NCBI RefSeq assembly: GCF_004103825.1
Contig: NZ_RYFI01000016.1
Coordinates: 79,902-124,332 of the forward strand
Source of the DNA: Hansschlegelia zhihuaiae
GTDB taxonomy: Bacteria > Pseudomonadota > Alphaproteobacteria > Rhizobiales > Methylopilaceae
Length of the DNA: 44,431 nucleotides
Direction of reading: 5' to 3'
Position 1 is the first letter of the stretch. Each line of letters begins with the position of its first letter. Made by a program: the position numbers and the translations under genes. This document shows, in pieces, positions 1-9,800 of the stretch. The notes beneath the pieces are model-generated. The model made no database searches. It saw nothing but the letters and a program-made list of their open reading frames with translations, and was not told the DNA's origin.

Positions 1-414
1 GCCATAGCGGAAGGGATAGCTTCCGGGCGTGCGCACCCCGCCCATGACGTAGACCGGCCGGAACTCGACGATCCGCACGGTCACGATGGGCCGCTCGAGA
101 TAGCCTTGGCTGAGCTGGCCGGTGATCAACTTCTCGGCTTCGAGCGGCGTCCGATCGCGCAGATCGATCGCGCCCAGAAGCGGCAGACCCACGCCGCCGC
201 CGTCGCTGACCAGCACGTCGCCGGACAGCTCCGTCTGACCGAGCACCACGACGCTGATCCGGTCGCCCGGAGCCAGACGGTAGGGCGCGGACGCGGTCTG
301 CGCCCTCGCCTGACCGGGAAAGACGGTCGCTGCGGGGGCCGCCAGCATGACGGCGGCCGCAAACGCCGCCATCGGCCTCGTCGCGCCATTCAGGCGATGT
401 CGCTCCCGTGTCAT
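1..414 (-). CDS. Polysaccharide export protein, Wza/GumB type (3' part off the window)
   Basis: Reading the minus strand from the ATG at 414 gives 138 codons that run off the left edge, so the C-terminus is missing. The start MTRERHRLNGATRP leads into a hydrophobic alanine-rich segment ending near AQTASA, a probable signal peptide. Next comes YRLAPGDRISVVVLGQTELSG, the opening of the polysaccharide export (Poly_export) domain, and then VTVRIVEFRPVYVMGGVRTPG, the start of an SLBB-type domain. Proteins of this family form the periplasmic/outer-membrane export channel for capsule or exopolysaccharide. It is divergent from the sugar-nucleotide and glycosyltransferase genes to the right, which fits an exopolysaccharide locus. 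The family call is firm; whether it is a lipoprotein channel like Wza or a shorter GumB-like protein cannot be judged from the fragment. Confidence 0.85.
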   Translation of the reverse strand, partial: MTRERHRLNGATRPMAAFAAAVMLAAPAATVFPGQARAQTASAPYRLAPGDRISVVVLGQTELSGDVLVSDGGGVGLPLLGAIDLRDRTPLEAEKLITGQLSQGYLERPIVTVRIVEFRPVYVMGGVRTPGSYPFRYG

Positions 415-741
415 CGATCCTCCGTCGGCCGGACGGAGCGCGCGGTCGCGGCCGGACGATCCGGCCCGACCGGGCGCCGCCCGTTCGCGAGGGAAAGACT
501 AATTCTGCCGACGCGATCGGCCCCGCGCCCATCGGGAAGGCGGCGGCGCGCTTTGGGATTACTCCAAAGCTCTCAGACGGGACGAGCCGGGCAGGTCTGT
601 CCGGCGTCCAGGACCAAACGGCGCGACGGGGAGGGGTAATTCGAGCGTCTTCGCCGGCGAGGCGCGACTGTCCGCATGAGCAATTGAGGCGCGCCGGCCC
701 GCATGCGCCTGCTTCAGTCCTAATCGACGTGGAGCCGTGCC
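415..741. other. Intergenic region between divergent polysaccharide genes
   Basis: This 327-base gap separates the export gene (leftward) from the UDP-glucuronate decarboxylase gene (rightward), so promoters for both should lie here. I could not identify a convincing -35/-10 pair, a large inverted repeat or a small gene. A GGAG at 731-734 serves as ribosome binding site for the gene starting at 742. ORFs crossing this interval are rich in Arg/Pro/Ala and resemble noise of high-GC DNA. Confidence 0.5.
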
Positions 742-1725
742 ATGCAGAAGCGCATTCTCGTCACCGGCGGCGCCGGCTTCATTGGCTCGCATCTGTGCGG
801 GCGGCTGCTGGGCGAGGGACACGACGTCCTGTGCGTCGACAATTTCTTCACGGGCTCGCGCCGCAACGTGCAGCCTTACATGCAGTCGAGCCCCGGCTTC
901 GAGCTGCTGCGGCACGACATCACCCTGCCGCTCCATGTCGAGGTCGACGAGATCTACAATCTCGCCTGCCCGGCCTCGCCCATCCATTACCAGCACGACC
1001 CGGTCCAGACGATCAAGACGAGCGTTCTCGGCGCCATTCACATGCTCGGACTGGCGAAGCGCCTGCGCTGTCGGATCCTCCAGAGCTCAACCAGCGAGGT
1101 CTATGGCGATCCCGAGATCCATCCGCAGACCGAGGACTATCGCGGCCGCGTCAGCGTCTTCGGGCCGCGCGCCTGCTACGATGAAGGCAAGCGCTGCGCC
1201 GAAACGCTGTTCTTCGACTATCGCCGCCAGCACCATCTGGCCGTGCGCGTCGCGCGCATCTTCAACACCTACGGCCCGAACATGCATCCGAACGACGGCC
1301 GGGTGGTGTCGAACTTCATCGTCCAGGCGCTCAGGAACGAGCCGATCACGATCTATGGCGAGGGCGAGCAGACCCGCTCGTTCTGCTATGTGGACGACCT
1401 CGTCGAGGGCCTCATGCGCCTGATGAACGTGCCGGGCGACGTGCCCTTGCCGGTCAATATCGGCAACCCGACCGAGATCACCATCGGCGAACTCGCGCGG
1501 CTCGTCATTGACCTCACGGGCTCGCGCTCGCAGATCGTCCGCCGGCCGCTGCCGGAAGACGATCCGACGAGGAGGCGTCCCGATATCGAGCGGGCGCGCG
1601 AATTGCTCAAATGGCGGCCGAAGGTGTCGCTCGAAGACGGCCTCGAGCACACCATCGCCTATTTCGACCGGCTGATCGCCGGACAGGCGGACCCGGTCCT
1701 GCCCTTGCCGAGCCTCGCGACATGA
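742..1725 (+). CDS. UDP-glucuronate decarboxylase (UDP-xylose synthase), extended SDR
   Basis: A 327-residue NAD-dependent extended short-chain dehydrogenase. It has the Rossmann motif GGAGFIGSH near the N-terminus, the catalytic region [15 protein letters not shown] and the active-site Tyr/Lys in [11 protein letters not shown], followed by [10 protein letters not shown]. These blocks are those of UDP-glucuronate decarboxylases, which convert UDP-glucuronate to UDP-xylose in the cytoplasm through a 4-keto intermediate. The family usually reads GPRSCYDEGKR; here it is [11 protein letters not shown], a mild change. The start is supported by GGAG eight bases upstream. Its stop overlaps the start of the next gene as ATGA, which implies translational coupling with the glycosyltransferase. 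It probably supplies a pentose donor to the polysaccharide made by this locus. Confidence 0.9.
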   Translation: MQKRILVTGGAGFIGSHLCGRLLGEGHDVLCVDNFFTGSRRNVQPYMQSSPGFELLRHDITLPLHVEVDEIYNLACPASPIHYQHDPVQTIKTSVLGAIHMLGLAKRLRCRILQSSTSEVYGDPEIHPQTEDYRGRVSVFGPRACYDEGKRCAETLFFDYRRQHHLAVRVARIFNTYGPNMHPNDGRVVSNFIVQALRNEPITIYGEGEQTRSFCYVDDLVEGLMRLMNVPGDVPLPVNIGNPTEITIGELARLVIDLTGSRSQIVRRPLPEDDPTRRRPDIERARELLKWRPKVSLEDGLEHTIAYFDRLIAGQADPVLPLPSLAT

Positions 1726-2513
1726 CGCCCGCACGCGTCGACCTGCTGGGCGTGCATGTCAGCCTCATCCGCATGGACGACGCGGTCGACGCCATGGCGA
1801 GCTGGATCGCGGAGCGGAGCCGGCGCTACGTCTGCATCACCGGCGTCCATGGCGTGATCGAGAGCCGGCGCGACCGATTCCTGCAGGCGCTGCACAATCG
1901 CGCCGACATGGTGACGCCGGACGGGATGCCTCTGGTGTGGCTCGCCCGGCGCCTCGGCCACGACCACATCGAACGGGTCTACGGCCCCGATCTCATGCTC
2001 GCGCTGACCGCGCTCTCGCCGGCGCGCGGCTACCGCCACTTCTACTATGGCGGCGCGCCCGGCGTCGCGGAGCGGCTTCGCGACCGCCTGAGCGAAGCGC
2101 ATCCCGGCCTCCAGGTCGTGGGCCTGATCTCGCCTCCGTTTCGGGAGCTCAGCGCCGAGGAGGACGAGGAGACGGTGCGCACGATCAACGAAGCGCGTCC
2201 GGACATCCTGTGGGTCGGCCTCAGCACGCCCAAGCAGGAACGCTGGATGGCGGCGCATCGCGAACGCATCGAGGCGCCTGTGATGGTCGGCGTCGGCGCG
2301 GCGTTCGATTTCCTCGCGGGCGTCAAGAGCCAGGCGCCGGAATGGATGCGGAAGCGCGGCCTCGAATGGCTGTTCCGGCTCTGCTCGGAACCCCGCCGCC
2401 TGTGGCGTCGCTACCTTCACATCGTGCCCGCCTTCCTGGTTCTGGCGGCCGCCCGTCTGGCGTCCGCCAAGATCGGCCGGCAGAGCCAAAGGGAGGACCC
2501 CCGAGCGGCTTGA
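1722..2513 (+). CDS. WecG/TagA/CpsF family glycosyltransferase
   Basis: The ATG at 1722 overlaps the upstream stop (ATGA), giving 263 residues. Longer upstream reading frames exist but would run inside the decarboxylase gene. Family blocks are all visible: TPDGMPLVW near residue 65, the [12 protein letters not shown] motif near 165, [11 protein letters not shown], then a C-terminal [25 protein letters not shown] segment. Members (WecG, TagA, CpsF, GumM) transfer a sugar from a nucleotide donor to an undecaprenyl-diphosphate-linked acceptor at the cytoplasmic face of the inner membrane. The Arg/Trp-rich C-terminus and following hydrophobic stretch fit membrane association. It probably adds the second sugar after the priming transferase encoded at 3669. 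The sugar specificity cannot be read from the sequence. Confidence 0.9.
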   Translation: MTPARVDLLGVHVSLIRMDDAVDAMASWIAERSRRYVCITGVHGVIESRRDRFLQALHNRADMVTPDGMPLVWLARRLGHDHIERVYGPDLMLALTALSPARGYRHFYYGGAPGVAERLRDRLSEAHPGLQVVGLISPPFRELSAEEDEETVRTINEARPDILWVGLSTPKQERWMAAHRERIEAPVMVGVGAAFDFLAGVKSQAPEWMRKRGLEWLFRLCSEPRRLWRRYLHIVPAFLVLAAARLASAKIGRQSQREDPRAA

Positions 2514-2530
2514 GTTACCCCCATATAGTA

Positions 2531-2560
2531 TTGGAGCCCTCATCACCTCCTGAATATGCT
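2531..2560 (+). promoter_or_regulatory. Possible sigma-70 promoter before the epimerase gene
   Basis: TTGGAG at 2531-2536 and TATGCT at 2555-2560 are separated by 18 bases, in an A+T-rich 75-base gap ending at the start codon at 2590. The match is reasonable but not perfect, and no transcript evidence is available. It would allow the epimerase and downstream gene to be expressed separately from the two upstream genes. Confidence 0.35.
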
Positions 2561-2589
2561 GCTATTTGCTCTATATACGGGAGATAACG

Positions 2590-3597
2590 ATGAGTAAAAA
2601 GCGAGCACTGGTGACGGGGGCCGGCGGTTTTATCGGTCATCATCTCGTCAAATACCTCGTTAAAAAAGATTATTGGGTGCATGGCGTCGACATCAAGGCG
2701 CCTGAATACGAAGCCTCGGCGGCCGACAAATTCACCGTCTGCGACCTTCGTCTCGCAGAGAACTGCCGAGCCGTGATCGGCGGCGTTGACGAAGTCTACC
2801 ACCTCGCGGCCGACATGGGCGGCATCGGCTACATCAGCGGCTCGCACGCCGAAATCTCGATCAACAACACGCTGATCAACGCCCATATGATCCACGCGGC
2901 GCGCGAGGCGAAGATCCCGCGCTTCCTGTTCTCGTCTTCCGCCTGCGTCTACCCGATGTACCTCCAGCATGAGCCGGACGTGACGCCGCTGAAGGAGGAG
3001 GACGCCTTCCCGGCCGAACCGGAGGAGGGCTACGGCCTCGAGAAACTCTTCATGGAGAAGCTGTGCCAGTACTTCCATGAGGATTATGGGATCGAGACCC
3101 GCTCGGTCCGGTTCCACAACGTCTACGGCCCGCTCGGAACCTATGACGGCGGTCGGGAGAAAGCGCCGGCGGCAATTTGCCGAAAGGTCGCCGGCGTGAA
3201 GGACGGCGACACGATCGAGATCTGGGGCGACGGCAAGCAGACCCGATCGTTCATGTATATCGACGACTGCGTCGAGGGCATCTACCGCATCATGCAGTCG
3301 GACCACGCCGCGCCGCTTAATCTCGGCACGGATGAACTCGTCAGCGTCGATCAGCTGGTCGACATCGTCGCCGGCGTCGCGGGCAAGACGGTCGTGAAGA
3401 CCCACGACGTCTCCAAGCCGCAGGGCGTGCGCGGCCGCAACAGCGACAATTCGCGGCTGCGGTCCGTGCTCGGCTGGGAACCCAAGACGCTGCTGCGCGA
3501 CGGCCTCGTCTCGACCTACGCCTGGATCGAGGCCTGCGTCTCGCAGGACGCCGAGCGCGGCGCGCCGCCGGCTACGCCCGCCATCGCGGCCGAATAG
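2590..3597 (+). CDS. GDP-mannose 3,5-epimerase-like extended SDR
   Basis: 335 residues from the ATG at 2590, which has GGGAG at 2579-2583; an in-frame ATG at 2566 lacks a site. It has an NAD-binding GAGGFIGHH motif and ADMGGIGYI near residue 75. The SSSACVYP block, YGLEKL with the catalytic Tyr and Lys, and the run RFHNVYGPLGTYDGGREKAPAA follow. These blocks closely resemble plant GDP-mannose 3,5-epimerase, which makes GDP-L-galactose (and GDP-L-gulose) from GDP-D-mannose. Bacterial relatives sit in polysaccharide loci, as here. The first codons are unusually A+T-rich (several AAA, TTT and ATT) compared with neighbours. A different epimerase activity on another GDP- or UDP-hexose is possible, but the DMGG and DGGREKAPAA segments favour this assignment. 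Confidence 0.8.
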   Translation: MSKKRALVTGAGGFIGHHLVKYLVKKDYWVHGVDIKAPEYEASAADKFTVCDLRLAENCRAVIGGVDEVYHLAADMGGIGYISGSHAEISINNTLINAHMIHAAREAKIPRFLFSSSACVYPMYLQHEPDVTPLKEEDAFPAEPEEGYGLEKLFMEKLCQYFHEDYGIETRSVRFHNVYGPLGTYDGGREKAPAAICRKVAGVKDGDTIEIWGDGKQTRSFMYIDDCVEGIYRIMQSDHAAPLNLGTDELVSVDQLVDIVAGVAGKTVVKTHDVSKPQGVRGRNSDNSRLRSVLGWEPKTLLRDGLVSTYAWIEACVSQDAERGAPPATPAIAAE

Positions 3598-3611
3598 CGG
3601 TCCCGGATCCG

Positions 3612-3636
3612 CCTGGCCGCATCCATCGCGGCCGGG
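3612..3636. terminator. GC-rich hairpin after the epimerase gene
   Basis: GGCCGC at 3615-3620 pairs with GCGGCC at 3628-3633 around a seven-base loop, 15 bases after the epimerase stop. There is no T-run, so it may only attenuate read-through or protect the mRNA 3' end. A ten-base palindrome CCTGATCAGG lies at 3646-3655. Confidence 0.25.
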
Positions 3637-3668
3637 CGCCCCCATCCTGATCAGGTCCGGAGCCCCTC

Positions 3669-5159
3669 ATGGACATCGCTTCGCAGCGACTGGCCATCCC
3701 GCCGACCGCCGCTCCTCTCACGACGTCGGTCGCGGCGCTCGCCGCAGGAGATGGGCTGGCTCGGGCGCGCGCGATCGCGGCGCGAGCCGGGCGGCGCGCG
3801 GCCGTGTTCACAGCCCTCGTGGCCGGCGACCTTGCGATCGCCTTAAGCTGCGAAGCCGCCGCGCTTCGACTCCTGCCTGCGCTCGGCTTGTCGGAGGCGT
3901 CGGAGGCGCTCCCGATCCCGGCCGCCGGCTGCCTGGCGGCGTTCCTTGCGCTCAACCTCTACGCCGAATGGGGACTCGATCCGGTCGCCCGGCTGAGGCT
4001 GCGCGGCGTCGGCATCGCGCTGTTCGCCTGCGTCAGCCTGACGGTCGCGGCCGGCGGCGGATCGTTCTCGCTCTGGGTCGCGCTCGAGGTGGCGTGCGTC
4101 GGCCTATTGATGTTCGTGGTCGGACATTATGGCGAGGAGCTTCTTCGCGGGCTGCTCAAGACGCGGTGGTGGTGGGGCGTTCCGACCGCCTTGATCGGAG
4201 CTGGCCCCGCAAGCCGCGACCTCGCGCTCGCGCTTCTCGCCCATCCGGAGTTCGGACTGCGGCCGATCGGGCTCATCGGCGCGCCCGACGGCGCGGACCC
4301 GGCGTTCCCGCTTCCTTTGCTCGGCGACCTCGGCGACGCCCCCCGGCTTTGCCGCAGCGTCGACGTCGCGATCGCGCCGGCGAGCGAGAACGGACATGGC
4401 GCGCACGCAGACCTGCTGCGCCTTCCGTTCCGCCATGTCGTCATCTCACACGGCGTAGGTCCAGGCTCGATCTCCTGCCCGCGGATCCGCGCTCTCTACG
4501 GCGCGATCGGCTTCGACGTCCGCCGCGACATCTATCGACGCTCAAGCCTCGCGCTAAAGCGGGGACTCGACTGCCTGATGGTGGCGCCGATGCTGCTCGC
4601 GGCGGCGCCCATCGTCCTGATCCTTGCGATCGCGATCAAGAGTCTGAGCCCCGGGCCCGTCTTCTTCCGGCAGGTCCGCGTCGGGCGAAACGGCAGGACG
4701 TTCAGCGTGCTGAAGCTGCGGACGATGTATGTCGACGCCGAACGCAGGCTTCAGGAGCACCTCCTTCTGCACCCGGAAGCGCAGATCGAATGGTCGCGTT
4801 TCTTCAAGCTGCGCGACGACCCGCGCACACTTCCCGGCATCGGCGCCTTCATGCGCCGCACGAGCCTCGACGAGCTGCCGCAGCTCCTCAACGTCGCGCT
4901 GGGACAGATGAGCTTGGTCGGACCCCGGCCGTTTCCGGACTACCATCTTCAGAGTTTTGACAAGGAGTTCCAGGAGCTGAGGTCAAGCGTGCCCCCCGGC
5001 CTCACCGGCTTTTGGCAAATCTCGTCGCGCAGCGACGGCGATCTGGCCGTCCAACAGATGCAGGACTCGTTCTACATCACGAACTGGTCGCTTTGGTTCG
5101 ATCTTTACATCATCTTCCGCACGCCGCTTGCCGTACTTGGCGCGAAAGGCGCCCGCTGA
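3669..5159 (+). CDS. Exopolysaccharide priming glycosylphosphotransferase, WbaP-like
   Basis: A 496-residue membrane protein. Hydrophobic segments fill roughly residues 45-150, a soluble nucleotide-binding-like region follows ([13 protein letters not shown] near 178), and the C-terminal 200 residues are a bacterial sugar transferase domain. That domain begins [18 protein letters not shown], continues [21 protein letters not shown], and has [31 protein letters not shown] and [14 protein letters not shown]. Proteins of this type move a sugar-1-phosphate (galactose or glucose) onto undecaprenyl phosphate, the first step of repeat-unit assembly. The length and topology fit WbaP/PssY-like enzymes. 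It is the last rightward gene of the polysaccharide cluster; the next gene is on the opposite strand. Confidence 0.9.
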   Translation: MDIASQRLAIPPTAAPLTTSVAALAAGDGLARARAIAARAGRRAAVFTALVAGDLAIALSCEAAALRLLPALGLSEASEALPIPAAGCLAAFLALNLYAEWGLDPVARLRLRGVGIALFACVSLTVAAGGGSFSLWVALEVACVGLLMFVVGHYGEELLRGLLKTRWWWGVPTALIGAGPASRDLALALLAHPEFGLRPIGLIGAPDGADPAFPLPLLGDLGDAPRLCRSVDVAIAPASENGHGAHADLLRLPFRHVVISHGVGPGSISCPRIRALYGAIGFDVRRDIYRRSSLALKRGLDCLMVAPMLLAAAPIVLILAIAIKSLSPGPVFFRQVRVGRNGRTFSVLKLRTMYVDAERRLQEHLLLHPEAQIEWSRFFKLRDDPRTLPGIGAFMRRTSLDELPQLLNVALGQMSLVGPRPFPDYHLQSFDKEFQELRSSVPPGLTGFWQISSRSDGDLAVQQMQDSFYITNWSLWFDLYIIFRTPLAVLGAKGAR

Positions 5160-5189
5160 TCCGGCGCAGCCACACATCCTGGGCTCATC

Positions 5190-6410
5190 TCACAGTCCGC
5201 GACGCGCCGTCTCGATCGCTGACTTGAGCGCGACGGCGACGCGTCTCTGCAATCGTTCGGACATGGTGGCGAACAGCGGCAGCCGAAGGCAATGACCCGC
5301 CGTATTTCTTCCAGCCGGCGAGGCCCACGGGTCCGCCGCATGGGCGTAGGTCTCGCCAAGATCGACGCGCGGCGTGACGAAATGGCCCGTCGTCACGCCA
5401 TGCGCCTTCATGGCTGTCACGACGACGGCGAGCGAGACGTCCTCAGGCAGGCGCACGCAGTAACCTTGCCAGTTCGATTGCGCCCAGGCCTGTTCGTCGG
5501 GACATACGACCTCTAGGTCAGCCAGGAACACTTTGTATCGCGCCGCGAGCGTGCGCCGGGCGATGACGACGGCGTCAAGCCGGCGCAATTGCTCTCGTCC
5601 GATCGCCGCCTGCAGATCGGTGAGGCGATAATTGTAACCGGACCAGCGCTGCGTCTCGACCGGCGGCGCGCCGACCACGTCCTCGACGCCGTCTTCTGCG
5701 CCAACGGCGTGTCCGCGCAACAAGCGAAAGAGGCGGTCCCATGCCGACCTCGCCGTCGTCAGCATGCCTCCTTCCCCAGTGGTCAGAACTTGCTGGAGAT
5801 TGAAAGAGAAGCAGGCGATGTCGCCATGCGGCCGTCCGACCAGCTCCCAGTCACTGTCGATGAGGATTTTCGAGCCGAACGCGCATGCCGCGTCCTCGAT
5901 GACCAGTATGCCGGCGGCTCGAGCCATCGGCAGAATGCGCGGAAGATCGCAGGGCATGCCCATCTGATGCACGCAAAGGATCGCTCGCGTCCGGGGCGTC
6001 AGGGCTGCGGCGAGAGCAGTCGGATCCATGTTGCATGTGGGCTCGGTTTCGACGAACACCGGCTGGCCTCCGCACATCCGGATCGTGTTCGCGCAAGCGA
6101 TGTGGGTCTCGCCTGGCAGGACGACTTCGTCCCCCGGCGTGATCCCCGCGGCCAGAAGCGCCAGGTGGAGCGCAGCCGTGCAGTTGGCGACGGCGCATGC
6201 GTGCAGCGCCCCGACGCGTTCCGCGAACTCGCGCTCGAACGCCGCCACTTCGCCGCCCTGCGGCAGCCAGTTTGAGCGGATGACGCCGGCGGCGGCCGAC
6301 GCTTCGGCGCTGCCGAGGAGCGGCCGGCTCACCGGAATGATCGACGGTGAATGTCGGATGCCGGGCCCTCCCCCTGGAAGGAGCGGTGGGAAGCTACGAT
6401 CGTCCCTCAT
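5190..6410 (-). CDS. DegT/DnrJ/EryC1-family protein lacking the catalytic lysine
   Basis: 406 residues from the ATG at 6410; upstream in-frame ATGs give low-complexity extensions and were not used. The fold-type I aminotransferase pattern is complete: SNWLPQGGEVAAFEREFAERVGA, NCTAALHLALLAAG, the VHQMGMP segment, EDAACAFGS with the Asp that normally contacts the pyridine nitrogen, and GYNYRLTDLQAAIG. The block that should carry the PLP-binding lysine reads CFSFNLQQVLTTGEGG, where family members usually have SFHPRKxITTGEGG. Gln207 (codon at 5790-5792) therefore occupies the lysine position. It cannot form the internal aldimine, so it is either a non-transaminating relative (the sugar 3-dehydratase ColD has His here) or inactive. 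The gene is convergent with the polysaccharide operon and intact in frame. Confidence 0.85.
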   Translation of the reverse strand: MRDDRSFPPLLPGGGPGIRHSPSIIPVSRPLLGSAEASAAAGVIRSNWLPQGGEVAAFEREFAERVGALHACAVANCTAALHLALLAAGITPGDEVVLPGETHIACANTIRMCGGQPVFVETEPTCNMDPTALAAALTPRTRAILCVHQMGMPCDLPRILPMARAAGILVIEDAACAFGSKILIDSDWELVGRPHGDIACFSFNLQQVLTTGEGGMLTTARSAWDRLFRLLRGHAVGAEDGVEDVVGAPPVETQRWSGYNYRLTDLQAAIGREQLRRLDAVVIARRTLAARYKVFLADLEVVCPDEQAWAQSNWQGYCVRLPEDVSLAVVVTAMKAHGVTTGHFVTPRVDLGETYAHAADPWASPAGRNTAGHCLRLPLFATMSERLQRRVAVALKSAIETARRGL

Positions 6411-6809
6411 GGCGAGCCGGCGAGACCACGTCTCGACGTAGCGCGGGGCGCTGGCCGTCACGGCCTTCCTAGAGAGAGAACGGATCGCGTCGTCGGCACA
6501 AGACCGGCAAATGGCGATTGAGGGAGTAGCGCCTTTTGAGCGGCGATCTCCCATGATCCCATGAGCGCCGATCGACGCGATGTGGGCCTCGCCCGCCCGG
6601 TGGCGCATGGCCGCGCGGGATCCGACGCTCGCCCGGCCGCGGCTGGCCAGTCCCATTGTCCCAAGCGCGCGGTAGTTCTACGTTGGTACGCGACTTAGCG
6701 GACGCTTCCGGCCTTTGGCGTTCCTCGGCCGCGAGCGGCCCTAGACGACCATCTACAGGTCGATCAGGTCCCGCCCATCCGCAGTTTTTTGGCGGCCGGG
6801 AGTCGGATC
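6411..6809. other. Intergenic region upstream of the sensor kinase
   Basis: This 399-base gap lies between two divergent genes and should hold promoters for both. I see no recognisable small gene, no RNA gene and no convincing sigma-70 or EcfG-type (GGAAC...CGTT) promoter. GGGAG at 6798-6802 is the ribosome binding site for the kinase at 6810. A 14-base palindrome (GGCCGCGAGCGGCC) has too small a loop to form a stable hairpin. Confidence 0.45.
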
Positions 6810-9800
6810 ATGGCGTCAGAAGCGCACCTTTTTCCGATCGCGGGCATCGGCGCGTCGGCTGGAGGCGTGGAAGCGCTGCAGGAGTTCTTCGAGGGGATGC
6901 CGGTCGACACAGGCGTCGGCTTCGTCGTCGTCACGCATCTCAGCCCCGACCACGAAAGCTTGCTTCACGAGATCATCGCGCGCCGCACGTCGATGCCCGT
7001 CCATGTCGCGACAAACGCCGCGGAGGTGCTCCCCGACAACGTCTACGTTCTTCCCGCCGGCGCCTTCCTCGGTTTCCGCGCGGGTCGCCTCCAGCTCCGG
7101 ACGCCGGCGAACGGCGAACGGGAGCGCCGGCCGATAGACATTTTTCTATGCGAACTCGCTAAGGACCGAAGGGACTGCGCGGTCGGCGTCATCCTGTCCG
7201 GCGGGGACGCCGATGGCGCGCTCGGCGTAAAGGCGATCAAGGAACATGGCGGCCTGACGATGGCCCAGATCGTGACCGGCAGCGCCCACGACTATTCCGA
7301 GATGCCGGAGAGCGCGATCCTGACGGGCATGATCGACCTCGCTGTTCCGGTCGGAGAGATGGGTGGAAGGATCGCCGAGTTCAGCCGCAGCTTTGCGGCG
7401 GTCGAAAGCCTCGCCGCCGCCGGCGAGTCCGGTCAGGAAGACGGAGGCGAATCCCCGCGGAGCGAGATCTGCGCTCTCCTGAGAAGTCAGACGGGACACG
7501 ATTTCAGCGGCTACAAACCGAAGACGTTCCTGCGGCGCGTCCAGCGGCGCATGCAGGTGACGCATCTCGAAGCGCTGCCGGAATATGTCGAACTGCTCCG
7601 CAAGGAGCCGAAGGAGGTTTCAGCGCTCTTCCGCGACCTTCTCATCAGCGTGACGAACTTCTTCCGCGACCCGGAAGCATTCGAGGCGCTGGGCAAGGCG
7701 GTGATCCCGAAGCTGTTCGAGGGCCGTGGGGCCGACGACGCCATCAGGGTCTGGGCGCCAGGCTGCGCCACCGGCGAGGAGGTCTACTCGATCGCGATGC
7801 TGATGCGCGAGCACATGGATGGCCTGCGCAACGTGGCGCGCGTGCAGATCTTCGCGACCGACATCGACGAACGGGCGCTCGCCGTGGCGCGGGCCGCGCG
7901 CTATCCGTGCGCCCTGCTGGAGGGCGTTTCAGAGAAACGGCGTAACCGCTTCTTCGCGCGTGACGGCGCCAGCTTCGTGGTTTCCAAGGACGTCCGGGAC
8001 CTCTGCATTTTCTCGCCCCACAGCGTGCTCCGGGATCCCCCGTTCTCCCATATCGACTTGGTGTCGTGCCGCAATCTGCTGATCTACTTCGGGTCCGACG
8101 CGCAAAAGCAGGTGATCCCGACCTTCCGATATTCGCTTCGCACTGGCGGCTATCTGTTTCTCGGATCGTCCGAGAACGTCGCGCAATTCAAGGAGCTGTT
8201 CGCGCCGGTCGACAAGAAGAACAGAATCTTCCGGACGCGGGACGACGGCGCTTCGGTCCCGCGGCCGAATTTGCCTGGGCTCTACTGGCCGTCTCAGGTG
8301 TCGGCGAGATCGCCGCGCACGCTCCCGCCGGGGCTATCGCCGCTGCGCCAAACCGTGGACGCCTGGGTGATCGAGCACCACTCGCCGCCACATGTCGTGG
8401 TGAACCAGGATGGCGACATCGTTCATTTCTCAACGCGCACCGGAAAGTATTTTGAGGCCCCGGCCGGGGCGCCCATTCGCCAGCTCATTCCGATGGCGCG
8501 AAAAGGTCTTCGTCTCGCCCTTCGCGCCATCTGTCAGGAAGCCGCCAACAGCAACGAGCAGGCGCGACGCGACGGCGTCGAGTTCGAGAGCGACAACGGT
8601 CGCGTCCAGAGGGTCTCGATCGCCGCCGAGCCGCTGCCGGTCGGTCCGGAGGAGCGGCTTTTCCTCATCACTTTCACAGACAACGGGCCTCCCATGTCGC
8701 TCGAAGAGGCGCAATCCCGCCCCGCCGACAAGGATGGCTCCGGCGCCGAGTTGGAGGGCGATCTGCGCGAGACGCGCGAACGACTTCAGTCAATGATCGA
8801 AGAATACGAGACCGCGCTCGAAGAGCTGAAAGCGTCGAACGAGGAGTTGCTCTCGGTCAACGAGGAGATGCAGTCAACCAACGAGGAGCTCGAGGTTTCG
8901 AAAGAAGAGCTCCAGTCGGTGAACGAAGAGCTCCACACCGTCAATGTCGAGCTGAACGCGAAGGTCGAGGCGCTCGATCACGCCAACTCGGATCTACACA
9001 ACCTTTTCGAGAACACGGACGTCGCGACGATCTTCCTGGACAGGAACATTACGATCCGAAAATTCACCCCAGCGGCGACGGAGATCTTCAAGATCCTGCC
9101 GTCCGACGTCGGTCGGCCGCTGACCGACCTGTCGAGCCGGCTCGCCTATCCTGAAATGGGCGACGACCTCCTGAACGCCCTGGGCTCCGACGACGTCTTC
9201 GAGCGACGGACCGACGCCGTCGAGAACGACGCTCACTATCTCACCCGGATCGCCCCCTACCGCGACAGCGACGGTCGTAAGGCCGGCGTGGTGATGACTG
9301 TGATGGACGTCTCCGCGCTCGCTCAGGCGGAACTTCATCAGCGCATGTTGATCGCGGAGCTAAATCACCGGGTCAACAACATGCTCACCGTGGTGTTGGC
9401 GATCGCCCAGCGCACCAAGCGCACGTCGCCGTCGCTTGACTCGTTCTATGAAACCTTCTCGCGACGGCTCGAAGCGATGTCCCGTTCGTACGCGCTGCTG
9501 TCTCACGAGAGCTGTGGCACGGCGGCGCTTGAGGACGTCGTCCTCCAGGCGCTGTCGCCTTTTGGGATGGAACGGGTGGAGCTGAAACTCGAACCCATCC
9601 GGCTCAACCCGCGGCACGGGCTGTCGATCGGCATGATTCTGCACGAACTCGCGACCAACGCCTGGAAGTATGGCGCGCTGACTGGCGAGGAAGGAAGGAT
9701 CGAGTTCCACGCCGCTCGCGAAACCACCTCGTATGGAGATGAGATCGCGCTCGTCTGGCGGGAGATCGGGGGACCTCCGGCCGAGCGGCGGAGCAGCAAC

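Noticed and set aside
1611-1721. Longer start for the WecG-type glycosyltransferase
   Set aside because: The added residues are arginine-rich and lie inside the decarboxylase gene; the ATGA overlap at 1722 and the usual family length support the shorter form.
6647-6809. EcfG or sigma-70 promoter before the sensor kinase
   Set aside because: I looked for GGAAC...CGTT and TTGACA...TATAAT-type pairs at correct spacing and found only weak partial matches.
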